Shown here: positions 20,673 to 31,721 of the stretch, piece after piece
Layout of the letters: every line of letters begins with the position of its first letter
Position numbering within the stretch: position 1 is the first letter of the stretch
Origin: Eustoma russellianum
Taxonomy: Eukaryota; Streptophyta; Magnoliopsida; Gentianales; Gentianaceae
Assembly: GCA_036186865.1 (NCBI GenBank)
Contig: AP025071.1
Location: 17,249,142 to 17,313,141 of the forward strand
DNA length: 64,000 nucleotides
Direction of reading: 5' to 3'
Translations under genes and position numbers: made by a program
The notes under the pieces: model-generated
Databases searched by the model: none
What the model was told of the DNA's origin: nothing
What the model saw: only the letters and a program-made list of their open reading frames with translations

Positions 20673-21839
20673 ATGGCCCAGCCATCACAGTCACCCACAT
20701 TTTCAGCGATTGTTTTCGAAAATAATGCTAACTCAATCGCCATCTCTCCCAAAACAATCTCACGTCAATAAAGGTATTCCGATGATTACGTTTTCTGATG
20801 ATGAGATAGATGCTTTAGCTACTCCGTTTAGATTCTCGTTGGTGGGAACTTTTTAGTATGGTTGACCATCTTTGAAGGTTATTCGAGATGTATTTGAAAA
20901 AATTTGTTTTCAAACTGATTTGCGCATCACTTTGATTGATCAATCACATATTCTTTTGAATTTTCCTCATGAGCCTGACTATCTCAGATGTTTTTATCGT
21001 CGTTCATGGAATATATCTGGGTGTCATATGCGTGTTACCAAATGGACAGTAGACTTTGATCCTACCGCCGACGCATCGATTGTCCTATTATGGATTGCCT
21101 TTCCTGGCTTGCCTATACATTTTCATCAGAAATCTGCATTATTTGAGATAGTCCGTCCCATTGGAACCCCAATTAAATTAGGCATCGCTACTTCTGATGG
21201 TTTGCGGCCCTCAGTTGCCCATGTTTGTGTTGAGGTGGATGTTTCGCAGGATCTGCCGAGGAAGATTTATTTGTAGGCTAAACAGAAAATCATATTGCAA
21301 CAGGTTGTTTATGAGGTTTCCTCCAATGTTCTGCACTACATGCCGACGACTTGGGCATGCAACAAGAAAATGTGAGGAGCCTTCAACACATGCATTCGGA
21401 ATCAGCAGCCTGCCACCAGATAGACTCCAAAAAAAATTGGCCCCTCCACATGACTCCAACCCCACAAAGTCTCCTGTAATTCAAAAAGATTCAGATATTG
21501 TCATCCGACATAGCTGTGGATACTAATTTGCAGAATACTCCCACCATTGTTGATGTCTCGTTGCCATCCCCAAGCCATGCACAAGATCTATCTTGTCTAG
21601 GTCAAGATGCAGAATACCCTTCACCACAGGAATTCGATGGTACTGGAGATGTTGGTCATTCCTCCGACACTGAATTACAAGGGGAGGATCCGCCTTTGGA
21701 TATTCCGCCTGTCTCAGAAGATATTATTCGGAGAATGCGATCACTGTTGGAGTCGCCTTTGGAAGAGATCATGTTATCCCCTCTTGAGGTGTTGCCTACA
21801 GATGAAGGATTTATACCAGTCGTACCTCGTCGACGTTGA
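20673..21839 (+). pseudogene. LINE F ORF1 (DUF4283-like, zinc knuckle)
   Basis: Likely start at ATG 20673 (MAQPSQSPTFSAIVFENN), as TFSAIV resembles the usual SFA(D)IV motif near ORF1 starts; a frameshift near 20730 follows. The domain reads GIPMITFSDDEIDALATPF, SLVGTF, a stop, then from 20872 VIRDVFEKICFQTDLRI, ILLNFPHEPDYLRCFYRRSW, GCHMRVTKWTVDFDPTAD, WIAFPGLPIHF and FEIVRPIGTPIKLG. The zinc knuckle FCTTCRRLGHATRKC lies near 21326-21372. An acidic, Ser/Pro-rich tail (21498-21839) ends in VPRRR. Three frame changes and two stops inactivate it. Confidence 0.83.
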
Positions 21840-21934
21840 AGAACTCATAAGGAATTGCCACCTTTACCACCTTCTACTATATTAACTCGTAGCACTGCAT
21901 GTTCGGCCCATAGAAGTGACTTTACCCTCTCTCA

Positions 21935-24900
21935 ATGAATATTATGCTTTGGAATGTTAGGGGTATCAGACCCTCCTTATCGCGTTTGCATCAATTAGTT
22001 CATTTGCATCACATTAATCTTTTGGCTATAATTGAGCCAAAACATCCATCAGTTTGCATCATACGTTATGGAATGGATCTTAGTTTTTCGCAACATTTCG
22101 CATCTTCGTCTGGTAAGATTTGGGCTTTCTGGAGAGATTCTCTCTTTTGGCTTACTGAAACACATGATGCTAGTCAGGTGGTTCATTTTAAATTTTGTTA
22201 AGTGCCATTGAATTTATCATTTCGCTGCTCAATAATCTACGCACAGCACTCGGCTTCCCTTCGGATGCTGCTTTGGCAATCGCTCCAAGATCATTCACAA
22301 CAATTGGACATTCTCTGGCTTGTGGGCGGCGATTTTAACACTTTTTGTTCTTTAAATAATCACCGGGGCCGCTCTCATCCTACATTAGTAGCTTTGCAGG
22401 ATTTTATTGATTGCATAGAGGATTGTTCTTTGATGGATCCACCATTTCAGGGCACGAGATATACATGGACAGATGGACGAGGCCTTGGCTAAGTGCAGTG
22501 CAGGCTTGACTAGGTCTTCATTAATTCTCGCTTTCAGGATTCGTTTGATGACTTACAGCTTACACATTTACACGGATTTCATCTGACCATACTCTCATGT
22601 TGTTTCTATGTAGAAGTCATAGACTACTGGTCGCTGTGGTTTTCGATTTTTAGATGCTTGGTTATTTCATCTGGATTTTCATACATATGTTAAGGGAGCT
22701 TGGAAGCCGTACCCAACCACTAGTGGAATGTATGGGTTCTATAATAAATTGTCTCAGCTCAAGCAGGATATCCAAAGTTGGAACTCGACTATCTTTGGCA
22801 ATAACTTTCATTGTGTTGAGCTAGCCGAATCCAAGGTCCGGCATGTAGAAATTGAATGGGAACAATCCCCGATGGAGGACAATAGAAGTTTGTATCATCA
22901 TGCAAAAGCAGAATATGTTAAAGCCGCTAATTATGAGTTTCATTTTTGGAAACAAAAGGCCCGAGTTCGATGGATCTGCTATGGGGATGCCAATACCTGA
23001 TATTTTCATTCGGTGGTAAAGGGTCGACGCACTCATCCTCGCATACAACAAGTTTATACCTCTAATGATGAGTTATGCGATACCCAGGACTCAATTCAGG
23101 CAGAGGCAGTTTCTTTCTATACTGCGTTATTTGCAAAGGAACAAACGGGGAACTATGATCGAATACTGCAGCATATACCCCTGTTGGTAACTCCAGAGGA
23201 TAATAATTTTCCTACGCGTCTGTCGTAGGCTGCTGAGATTAAGGAAGTGGTCTGGCACTTAGATCCACAGAGTGCGGCAGGACCAGATGGATTTCATGGG
23301 AATTTTTTCTGCTCCTGCTGGGATGTCATACATTTGGATGTCACATTAGTAGTCCAAAAATTCTTCCTTGGCATTTCACAACCTTCAGTTACGGCAGGCC
23401 CTTTGATTACTTTGATATCAAAAGTCTCAGCTCCTAGAACTTTTAGTGACTATCGGCCGATATGTTTCACTAATTTTCTGAGTAAGATCTATACTCGTAT
23501 TACAGCGACGCGTCTTAGCTCTTTACTTCCAAAATTAATATCGCCGGAATAGACAGGTTTTTTGAAAGTCTATGAAATTTCTTCACAGGTTCTCTTAGCA
23601 CGTGAAAATGATGCATATGCTTGATAGAGTGGTAATTAGTTATGTTTAAAACTGGATATGATGAAAGCATTTGATCGGGTGAGTTAGGAGTATTTAGAGT
23701 TACTATTGGAAAAATTTGGCTTCTCAGTTTTTTATTCGCGTCATTCTCAATCACCTAAGAAGTACCAGACTATCTGTTCTTATAAATGGCGTCCCTTCAG
23801 ATACATTTCGGCCATATCGTGGCATTAAGCAAGGTGACCCGTTATCTCCTTTACTATTTATATTATCTTCAGAGGGGTTCAGTCGGGGATTAAAGGCTCA
23901 GGTGGAGGCTGGCCGATTACATTCGTTTCGGTTAGGCCGGGTGCCAATGCATATTACACACCCTGCATATGCTGATGATTTGTTGGTTTTCCAATGTGGC
24001 ACAATTCGCACATCACGTCTGTTTAGAGAATTTCTGACTTGGTATGAGACAGCCTCAGCCAGAAAGTGAATTACAATAAGAGCAAATTTATACCTTCTTC
24101 AAATACAACCGATCTACGCAAATATCGCTATGAGGAGATACTACACATGCGTCCCACATACTTACCTTTTTGCTATCTTGGATCTATGTTGCATAAAGGT
24201 ATCAGCCACGCTCATTACTGTTCATCTTTGTTGGAGCATATTGATTCACGATTAAATGGTTGGCACAATAAGCTGCTTTCACAAGCGGGTCGATTTGTCT
24301 TATTGATGTATGTCATATCCTCCATTCCTTTACATATTATTGGCGCAGGAGGCATTCCACAGTCCGTAATTAAAATCATTGAACGAAAGATGGCTAATTT
24401 TTACTGGGGACAAAAAAGGCATTGGGTGGCTTGGTGTCAAATTAGAACGCCGTGTGCTGAAGGTGGTCTGGGCATCTGCGGTATTCAGGTGTTGCAGGAA
24501 GCATACTCTTTTCGTATATGGTGGTCTTATCAACAACATAATACTTTATGGAGCCGGTATCTTCATGCCAAGTATGGTCTTCGGGGGGATTATACTCCGC
24601 AACTTCCTGATTCTCCCATCTGGAAGATTATTTGTCGTTACCATTTGCGCTGTCAATCACATTGTCGCCAAGAAAGTTTGCACCTATCATGGACAGCCAC
24701 AACCTTGGGGGCAATAACATTAGTTCAGCCCATGAGATTTGCAGAATTCCCCGTTCCACTACTTTGTCAGCTCAATTTATTTGGCACAAACAACATCAGC
24801 CAATCATCAGCAACTTTCTCTGGCGTCTCTATCACCGTGCAATCCCAATACAGGATTGTGTACTTAAGTTCATAATAGCTATGCCAACACAATGTCCTTT

Positions 24901-25345
24901 CTGTAAACAGGCATCAGCGGAGATGGATCACATATTTTTACATTGCCCATACATTAGGCCAATATGGAGTTTTTTTGCATCTTGTCTCGATGACTTCTTA
25001 CCTAATTCTAGCCGCCTATGGCCGTATTTATTATCTTGGTGGTTCCGTTCTTCATCAACAAATTTACTGGGTGTTTTATTGGATAGTTATTTTGGGTCTT
25101 ATTATTTTAATATATGGCGTACTTATGCCTCACTAGTCTATGGCGAGGGCACATCTTGCACTAGAGAGTCGATCATGGCTGTTATACGTACAAATATTAA
25201 TTCATGGGCTAAAACTATTGATGGTACAAAATTGGCTTTGGACTATCGCTTGGTGCAGCATTTGGATTTTTATGCCTCCACTTTGCATCAAAAGAGTTCA
25301 AGTCGTATGCTGGTTAGTTCCACCCTCTGGTAGGTTGAAACTGAA
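21935..25345 (+). pseudogene. LINE F ORF2: endonuclease, RT, zf-RVT
   Basis: Starts at ATG 21935 (MNIMLWNVRGIRPSLSRL), 96 bp after ORF1. EEP landmarks are WNVRG, AIIEPKH, WLVGGDFNTF (about 22316-22345) and FQGTRYTWTDGRG. RT blocks are AAGPDGFHGNFF (23271-23310), RTFSDYRPICFTNFLSK, LKLDMMKAFDRV near 23650-23680, RGIKQGDPLSPLLFIL (23818-23868) and YADD at 23968-23979. A large open part, 24066-24875, holds FCYLGSMLHKGIS, HIDSRLNGWHN, AEGGLGICGIQVLQEAYSFRIWW. zf-RVT (CPFC, DHIFLHCPYIRPIW) is in 24632-25333. Roughly ten stops or frameshifts occur. Confidence 0.85.
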
Positions 25346-25720
25346 TACAGATGCTATAGTCGGACGCACGTTTTCCTCTGGAGGTGTAATTTTACAGGAT
25401 GCTATGGGGGAATGTGTTGGAGCGCTCTCTTTTCGATTGCCTTTGTGTGTGCCATATATTGCGGAAGCGCAAGCTGCATTATTTGGACTGCTCTTTTTCT
25501 TGCCATTGTATCGTAACCTTATATTGGAAACTGACAATCACCAGCATTCTCGGATCCTTGGTCAACCAACGGCGGTTGTCGGCCCTTTTCACCTCAGGAC
25601 ATTACATTCTCTTTTACAGCAAACACACATCATAATACAGCACACTATCAAAAATAACAAACATGGCCGCGCATTACTTAGCACAACATCGGTTAAGAAC
25701 GCCTCGAACGACTTATTATA
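25325..25720 (+). pseudogene. LINE F RNase H domain
   Basis: It reads RLKLNTDAIVGRTFSSGG, VILQDAMGECVGALSF, AEAQAALFGLLFFLPLY and LILETDNHQHS, so the three acidic positions Asp, Glu, Asp are present. The last helix NMAAHYLAQH survives only after a frame change near 25650. It is the C-terminal module of ORF2. It follows zf-RVT with the usual short Pro-rich hinge (VPPSGRLKLNT). Confidence 0.78.
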
Positions 25721-26299
25721 CGCGGCACAGCCTCTCTCCCCCGGTTCGGAGCTGCGCCATGCTAGATGTCTCTACTGGACACCTCTACCATGTTTGAAAG
25801 TATCAGCGCCCATATCTTCACCGTCTTCCATTTGGATTGGCTAAGCTATATGGATACCTGGGTATGCTTTTATGTTTCTTTTGTTGCATATGTTCCTATA
25901 TTGGTAGTCACATGCTGATGTCTGCTTTCTACGTGTTTGGCTTTGCATAGGCTGCACTGAATGAACCGTTTCACCTGTGCGAATCTTCTCGACGTTGTGC
26001 CTTGATTGTCATTGGGCAGTTTCACCATTGTATTCTGTATTTTCCGAATGGGGTAAATATGTACTCTTTTTCCTTCATGCAAGATTTTATCCACAAGGGT
26101 GGTTTTGCTTGCCAATGTTTTAATGTGGTATGTCATACTCCATTTGGACATTACCCATCCCTATATTGCCCGACTCAGCACACTGAATTTCGGCCATACA
26201 GTAGCTATGTTTTGTTATGTTTTGACATTTTATGTATGAATGGTATTCCTCCGCCTTAAGCGATGGCACTTAACAAAACTAGGGGACTTGGTCATTTTA

Positions 26300-26301
<2 letters not shown>

Positions 26302-26330
<29 letters not shown>
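26302..26330. repeat. (TA)n microsatellite between LINEs F and G
   Basis: A 29-bp TA run following the F 3' end. It is followed by a 10-14 bp filler and a potential hairpin AGACGG/CCGTCT (26336-26353) at the start of G. Confidence 0.95.
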
Positions 26331-26334
<4 letters not shown>

Positions 26335-26355
26335 AAGACGGGCGGTACCGTCTAG

Positions 26356-26790
26356 TTGTTCTCTGGGGATTTTAATACATTCCGTGCATTTTCTGATCAT
26401 CGGGGTCGATCCCAACCTTCATTGTCAGTACTACAGGATTTTAATGATTGTATTGAATTGTGTAATCTGATGGACCTAGCATATCATGGATCTCGATATA
26501 CTTGGGCAGACGGTCGTGGTTTGGGACGGGTGCAGCGTCGTTTAGACTGGAATTTTGTTAATTCATCCTTTCGGGATTCTTTTTCGGATATTTGTTTAAC
26601 ACATCTACCAAGGATTTCTTCAGATCATACACCATTGCTGTTAATATGCCAGATATCCGACCCTGTGGGACCAAGATCTTTTTGTTTTCTCGATGCCTGG
26701 TTGTCTCATCCGGATTTTCATGCTTATGTGAAGGCTACCTGGGAAACATATCCCACTACTGGAGGCATGCATGGTTTTTTATACTAAATT
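26356..26790 (+). pseudogene. LINE G endonuclease C-terminal half
   Basis: Contains GDFNTFRAFSDHRGRSQPS, LQDFNDCIELCNLMD, YHGSRYTWADGRGLGRVQRRLDW, ISSDHTPLLLIC and CFLDAWLSHPDFHAYV. These are the second half of the EEP fold, with the GDFN and SDH catalytic motifs. The first half (Asn, Glu) is missing by 5' truncation. The frame changes into the next ORF at about 26771. Confidence 0.8.
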
Positions 26791-28078
26791 GTTTCGGCTA
26801 AAGCAGGATATTCAAAAATGGAATCGGGAGATCTTTGGAAACATTTTCAACCAGATTGAACAGGCTGAGGTGGAAGGGAGACGGATAAAGATGCTATGGG
26901 ATGATGATCCATCAGAGATACATCGTACTTTATATCATCAAGCTAAAGCCAAATACACCCAAGCATCCAAGTATGAATTATTATTTTGGAAGCAGAAAGC
27001 GCGTCTCCGGTGGCTACAGGATGGTGATCACAATACACGTTATTTTCATTCAATTGTCAAAGGCCGCCGCTCGCAACTGCGCATTCAGCAAATACATACA
27101 CAAGAGGGGGTTTTATGCGACACACCAGCTTCCATTCAGCAAGAGGCTATTTCATTCTACACATCCTTATTCGCATTTGAGCCCACAAGCAATTATGATA
27201 ATATTTTGCAGCATATACCTCATCTGGTTGACGCGGAGGATAATGAGTATCTAACTCGGTTTCCCCATGCATTCGAAGTTAAGCAGTCTGTCTGGCACCT
27301 TGATCCACAGAGTGCAGCTGGAGCAGATGGTTTTCACGGGAATTTCTTTCGCTTGTGTTGGTCAATCATACAAATGGATGTGGTTTTAGTTGTGCAAGAG
27401 TTTTTCCTAGGTATTCCCCAACCCTCTAAGATGTCTAGTGCTCTTATTACTTTAATCCCTAAGGTACCGGCTCCGCGTACATTTGGTGATTTCCGTCCTA
27501 TCTGTTTGACTAATTTTTTGAGTAAGGTTTGCACACGTATAATTGCAACACGGCTTAGCACTTTTCTTCCTAAACTTATTTTGCCGGAGCAAACAGGTTC
27601 TTTGAAAGGACAGGATATTTCACATCAAGTTCTGTTGGCTCGAGAAATGATACGTATGATTGATAAAGGCGGAAGTCAGGTATGTCTTAAACCAGATATG
27701 ATGAAGGCTTTTGATAGAGTCAGTTGGGAATATTTGGAGCTGCTATTAATACGGCTGGGATTCACAAGTTTTTTTGTTCACATCATAATGAATCACTTAC
27801 GCAGTATACGGTTTTCTATCCTGATCAATGGGATACCTTCAGGCAGTTTTCGTCCACATAGGGGGGTGAAACAAGTAGATCCGTTGTCGCCCCTTTTATT
27901 TATTTTAGCATCTGAGGGATTCAGCAGAGAATTAAAAGCCCTAGTGAACTCAGGGGTGTTGCAACCATATCGATTGGGGCGTGTATCTTTTCATGTTACA
28001 CATCTTGCATATGCGGATGATTTACTTATATTTCTTTGGGGCACAGTACCAACATTGCGGGCTTTCAAAAATTTTTGA
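26771..28078 (+). pseudogene. LINE G reverse transcriptase
   Basis: 435 uninterrupted codons. Linker: LKQDIQKWNREIFGNIFNQIEQAE and WKQKARLRWLQDGDHNTRYF. RT: residues around 180 have DPQSAAGADGFHGNFF (PDG changed to ADG), then LITLIPKVPAPRTFGDFRPICLTNFLSK, and GQDISHQVLLARE with LKPDMMKAFDRVSWEYL (usually KLDMAKAFD). RGVKQVDPLSPLLFILASEGF follows (KQGDP changed to KQVDP). The active-site YADD is at 28010-28021, about residue 413. The frame ends at a TGA shortly after. Its length and intact palm suggest recent activity of its parent, though the QGDP change and missing 5' half preclude function. Confidence 0.87.
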
Positions 28079-28835
28079 ATCAGTATGAAACTGCCTCTGG
28101 ACAAAAGGTCAATTTGAGCAAAAGCAGTTGCATCACTTCTTCTAATACATCTTTGCAGCTCGGATGCGATATGATGACATTCTCGGGATACGTGCCTCTA
28201 GTTTACCATTTTGCTATTTGGGTTCTTTTTTACATAAGGGTATTAATCGTATTGTATTCCACTGTTGGAGCATATTGACAACCGCCTTCAAGGATGGCAT
28301 AATAAGCTTCTGTTTCAGGCAAGTCGGTTGGTCTTATTGCGGTATGTCATTTCTTCACTCCCTCTACATATTATAGCAGCAGGCGGTATTCTTAAATCAG
28401 TAATTAGGATCATTGAGCGTAAGATGGCCAGCTTTTATTGGGGGAGCGCAGACATTGGATAGCCTGGTCTGTAATCCAGACACCATGTGATGAAGGAGGT
28501 TTGAGCCTCCGAGATCTTTGTATACTTCATCAGCGTACTTTTGTCGCATTTAGTGGAACTTTCAGTAGAACAATACATTCTGGAGTGCCTATATGCATGA
28601 AAAATATGGTCGCCGCCGCGACTACACACCTAGACTTACGGACTCTCCTATTTGGAAAATTATTTGTCGCACACATGATTTTTGCTCCTATCACAGCCAA
28701 CGTTATGAGAGTCGGCTGATTTGGACAGACTCATCCAGTGGTGATTTTACATTGCGTTCAGCCTATAATCTTTGTCGTACGACATGAGCAGCACTTATTT
28801 CGGCGAAATTTATCTGGCATCTGCATCATCGCCCA
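28079..28835 (+). pseudogene. LINE G RT thumb/connector, frame-broken
   Basis: Continuation of ORF2 in shifting frames: ASGQKVNLSKSSCITSS (28090-28140), PFCYLGSFLHKGINR (28205-28250), HIDNRLQGWHNKLLFQASRLVLLRYVISSLPLHI (28268-28370) and SVIRIIERKMASFYWGS. DEGGLSLRDL then lies near 28488-28520, and KYGRRRDYTPRLTDSPIWKII near 28600-28665. Three small indels separate it from the RT and zf-RVT frames. Confidence 0.75.
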
Positions 28836-29855
28836 GTGATCAGCATATTTCTTTGGCGCCTTTATCATAAAGCCCATCCTTTGGAGGATTATATTGCTCT
28901 TTTTATGACATGCATGCCTACACAATGCCCTTTTTGTAAGGTAGCTTCTGCTGGGCTTGATCACATTTTTCTACATTGTACATACATTCGACCAGTATGG
29001 CAGTATTTCTCCGAGATCATGCAACAAAATCTCCTATATTCTCCGCATCAGTGGCCTCATTTGCTGGCCTGGTGGTTTCGATCTACAAATAATACACTCC
29101 TTGGCATATTGCATACAGTGATTCCAGGTATTATTGTCTACAATATATGGCGAGCATACGCATCCTTAACATATAGTGAGGCATCTCAATATACTTCAGA
29201 GGCTCTTATTTCTGTGATTCGCTTGGATGTTTACTTGTGGGGTAAATCCATCGATGGTACTAAACTTGCAATGGATTATTGCAAAGTCTCATATCCGCAT
29301 TTGTTACCACCAATTCGCCCGAGTAGATCCATTGTCGTCCGTTGGCTCCTTCCCCCTTCAGGCCGCATGAAGGTCAATGTAGATGCGGCAGTGGGCCGAG
29401 CTTATGTCGCAGGTGGAGCCATCTTACAAGACAGTTTTGGTACATGTGTTGTAGCCATATCTTTTAGGCTCCCGCCTTGCCCTCCGTTCGAGGCGGAAAT
29501 GCAAGAAGCATTATTTGGATTGCTATATGTTTTACCGATTCATCGCCACATTCTTTTGGAAACAGATTGCAGTCAGTTCATCACACAGCTTTACCAGCAG
29601 AACACAGAGGTTGCTTTGTATTATCTATGCATGCTTTGGCGGTTGCAGAAAACTACACATTATGAGCTACATCATGTTTTCAGGGAGGCCAATATGGCTG
29701 CACACTATTTGGCACAACATGGTTTGATGACACCTACGACAGGTTACTATACTCGACATACACTTCCATCGTTGGTTCGCAGTTGTGTTTCTCTTGACAT
29801 CTCCACAGTCCAACTTCGATCGTCAACACTGTCGATTTCTTTGCATTCCAACTAA
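28836..29855 (+). pseudogene. LINE G zf-RVT and RNase H
   Basis: 339 open codons. The zf-RVT module at residues 1-60 reads ISIFLWRLYHKAHPLEDYI, CPFCKVASAGLDHIFLHC and YIRPVWQYF, with Cys and His ligands intact. A linker with ILHTVIPGIIVYNIWRAYASL follows. RNase H starts near residue 177 (29364): GRMKVNVDAAVGRAYVAGG, AEMQEALFGLLYVLPIH, ILLETDCSQF, and FREANMAAHYLAQHGL. Asp, Glu and Asp are all present. It is the longest intact C-terminal half of ORF2 in the window. The reading ends with the usual LSLDISTVQLRSS-like tail found also in copy B. Confidence 0.87.
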
Positions 29856-30357
29856 CCGTCTTTTATATGGATTAGCTCACTTATACATATTTCTCCTGCA
29901 CTCTATGGAGTGCAGGCAAACTCGGTACGATATACTCCTGCCTCAACATGATTTTATTCTGTTATTGGTTTTACATTCTCTCTGACATTGGACATTATGA
30001 TTTTGCATGGACATTTTTGGATGGCATCGGTGGCATCACTTGGCATGGGCGTTATGCTGGCTCAATGAATATGGAGAATCCCATCATGATTGTTTCAAAT
30101 GGGGTAAATATGTACTCTTTTTCCTTCGTGCAAGATTTTATCCACAAGGGTGGTTTTGCCTGCCAAGGTTTTGATGAGGAATATCATACCACATTTGAAC
30201 AACCCCTCTCCACTCTTTTGGTTATACAAAACTGTATTTCACGTCCGTACAGTAGTTACATTCAATTGTGTTTTGCGTTTCTTTGTATCAAAGGTATTCC
30301 TCCGCCATAAGTGAGGTTTCATCATATAAATAAAATCAGGAGACTGGAGCTCCTTTA

Positions 30358-30376
30358 TGTGTGTGTGTGTGTGTGT
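30358..30376. repeat. (TG)n microsatellite between LINEs G and H
   Basis: A short TG run forming the tail of G and directly preceding the 5' end of H. Confidence 0.95.
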
Positions 30377-30409
30377 ATAGGACGCTCTGGCGATTTCGGC
30401 TGCGACTCG

Positions 30410-31611
30410 ATGGTAACCTCTACCGCAGCTCCCCCGATCGGCGGCCTCCGGCCGCCGCTGTCATCTCCATCACATTCATCTCCTGTTCCGGTTACCATGG
30501 ATACTACTACATCGGTTCCTCCTTCTGCGCCGCCGCGTGTATCTGCGAAAAAATCGTATGCCTCCTTTTTCTCTAAAACATCATTGCAGATCACAGACAA
30601 ACCGATCCATCGCTACAAAGGTGATCCAATGATACAATTTTCGGATGATGAAATCGCAACATTGGCAGCGCCGTATCGTTATTCTCTGGTCGGATCCTTT
30701 TGGTATGGCCGACCTACATTATCAACCATTCGTGCAAGTATGGACCGCATTGGTTTTGCAGGTAATCTAAAGATTGGACTTTTGGACTCCATGCATATAT
30801 TACTTCACTTTGATCAGGAAGCAGATTATCTGCGGTTCGCCAAAGTTAGACTATAGCAGGGAAATACATGCGAGTGACTAAAGCCAATTGTTCCAATTTG
30901 GGTAACACTGCCAGGATTCTTTTTCAAATTGGACGAATGATGGGTACTCCAATGAAACTTGATGCTGCAACAACCTCAGTTTTACGTCCTTCAACGGCAT
31001 GCATCTGTGTTGAAATAGATTTCTCACAAGACCTTCCATCTCGCGTGCATATACAAGTGTCCTCTCGTACTATTACACAGCCAATTATCTATGAAGATTT
31101 ACCTGCTTATTGCACCACTTGCTTTCGATTGTGACACAAGACTGCTGATTGTGGTAAAGATACTACACCAGTTGATCCTCCTCAAGCTAAGCCCACACAT
31201 CCACCGAATTTGAAAGAAGCAGCACCCAAACGTTGGACACCTAAAAAACTAGCGCGGACTGAGGGCAATACTTCCACTCAGGTTCGTCCTCCTTCCCCTT
31301 TGATACAATCACCAGATCTATTTCAGCATTATAATCCAGCATCAGCCATTTCTTCATCGCCAAATTTGGCACGACTCTACGGCATAGATGATTGTTTCTT
31401 GGCAGAATTACCAGGGAATTCAACAGTCTACACTTGTTCCGATAGTGAAGTTGAGATTGATGGATCTCAACGCGATATTCCTATCAACCCTACAGATGAT
31501 GATATCATTGAATATACTGCTAACTTAATTCAGGCTGCGGTCATTGACCTTACATCGCAGGAACGTCTAAATTTAACACCTTCTGTGTCTGTTGAGGCAA
31601 GGGCTTTTTAG
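30410..31611 (+). pseudogene. LINE H ORF1 (DUF4283-like, zinc knuckle)
   Basis: Start chosen at ATG 30410, the first in frame after the (TG)n tract. A Pro/Ser/Thr-rich N-terminus is followed by KKSYASFFSKTS, then DPMIQFSDDEIATLAAPY, YSLVGSFWYGRPTL and LLDSMHILLHFDQEADYLRF. There the frame breaks and about 35 residues found in copies E and F (the FPGLPIHF region) are partly missing. It resumes at 30868 with VEIDFSQDLPSRVHIQVSS and YEDLPAYCTTCFRL. A TGA falls inside the CX2CX4HX4C knuckle (31108-31152). The tail (31210-31611) is acidic with KRWTPKK. Confidence 0.84.
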
Positions 31612-31721
31612 GCTCCACCGAGACTATTACCACGTCAAAATAGGTTGGTAAATCCTCTATCACCTCCGCTTACTCGTTCTAGGGTTGCACTCTCTAACTC
31701 ATTTGATGTACTATCTGATCA

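Larger units (their letters stand above)
20532..26301 (+). mobile_element. LINE copy F, structurally full length
   Basis: The only plus-strand copy in the window with a long 5' UTR (20532-20672), ORF1, complete ORF2 region and 3' UTR. The 3' UTR carries the shared block (about 26045-26125), the terminus CCTCCGCCTTAAGCGATGG, and a potential hairpin (ACUAGG, loop GGA, CUUGGU with two G-U pairs) near 26277-26291. (TA)n follows at 26302-26330. Both ends are therefore bordered by TA repeats. ORFs are interrupted by stops, so the copy is inactive. Confidence 0.88.
26345..30357 (+). mobile_element. LINE copy G, 5'-truncated in endonuclease, best preserved
   Basis: Starts inside the EEP domain just before the GDFNTF box and is otherwise complete. 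ORF2 reads for long stretches (435 codons at 26771-28078; 339 codons at 28836-29855). The 3' UTR has a perfect 9-bp stem-loop (29895-29916), the shared block (about 30103-30170), the terminus CCTCCGCCATAAGTGAGG (30299-30316), an AGGAG/CTCCT hairpin (30339-30355) and a (TG)n tail. It has few stops and is probably the youngest copy in the row. Confidence 0.9.

Noticed and set aside
20219..20752. Long minus-strand frame rich in Tyr-Ile repeats across 20445-20531
   Set aside because: The Tyr-Ile run is the (TA)n microsatellite translated. Only the part from 20308 downward belongs to a real frame, LINE E ORF1.
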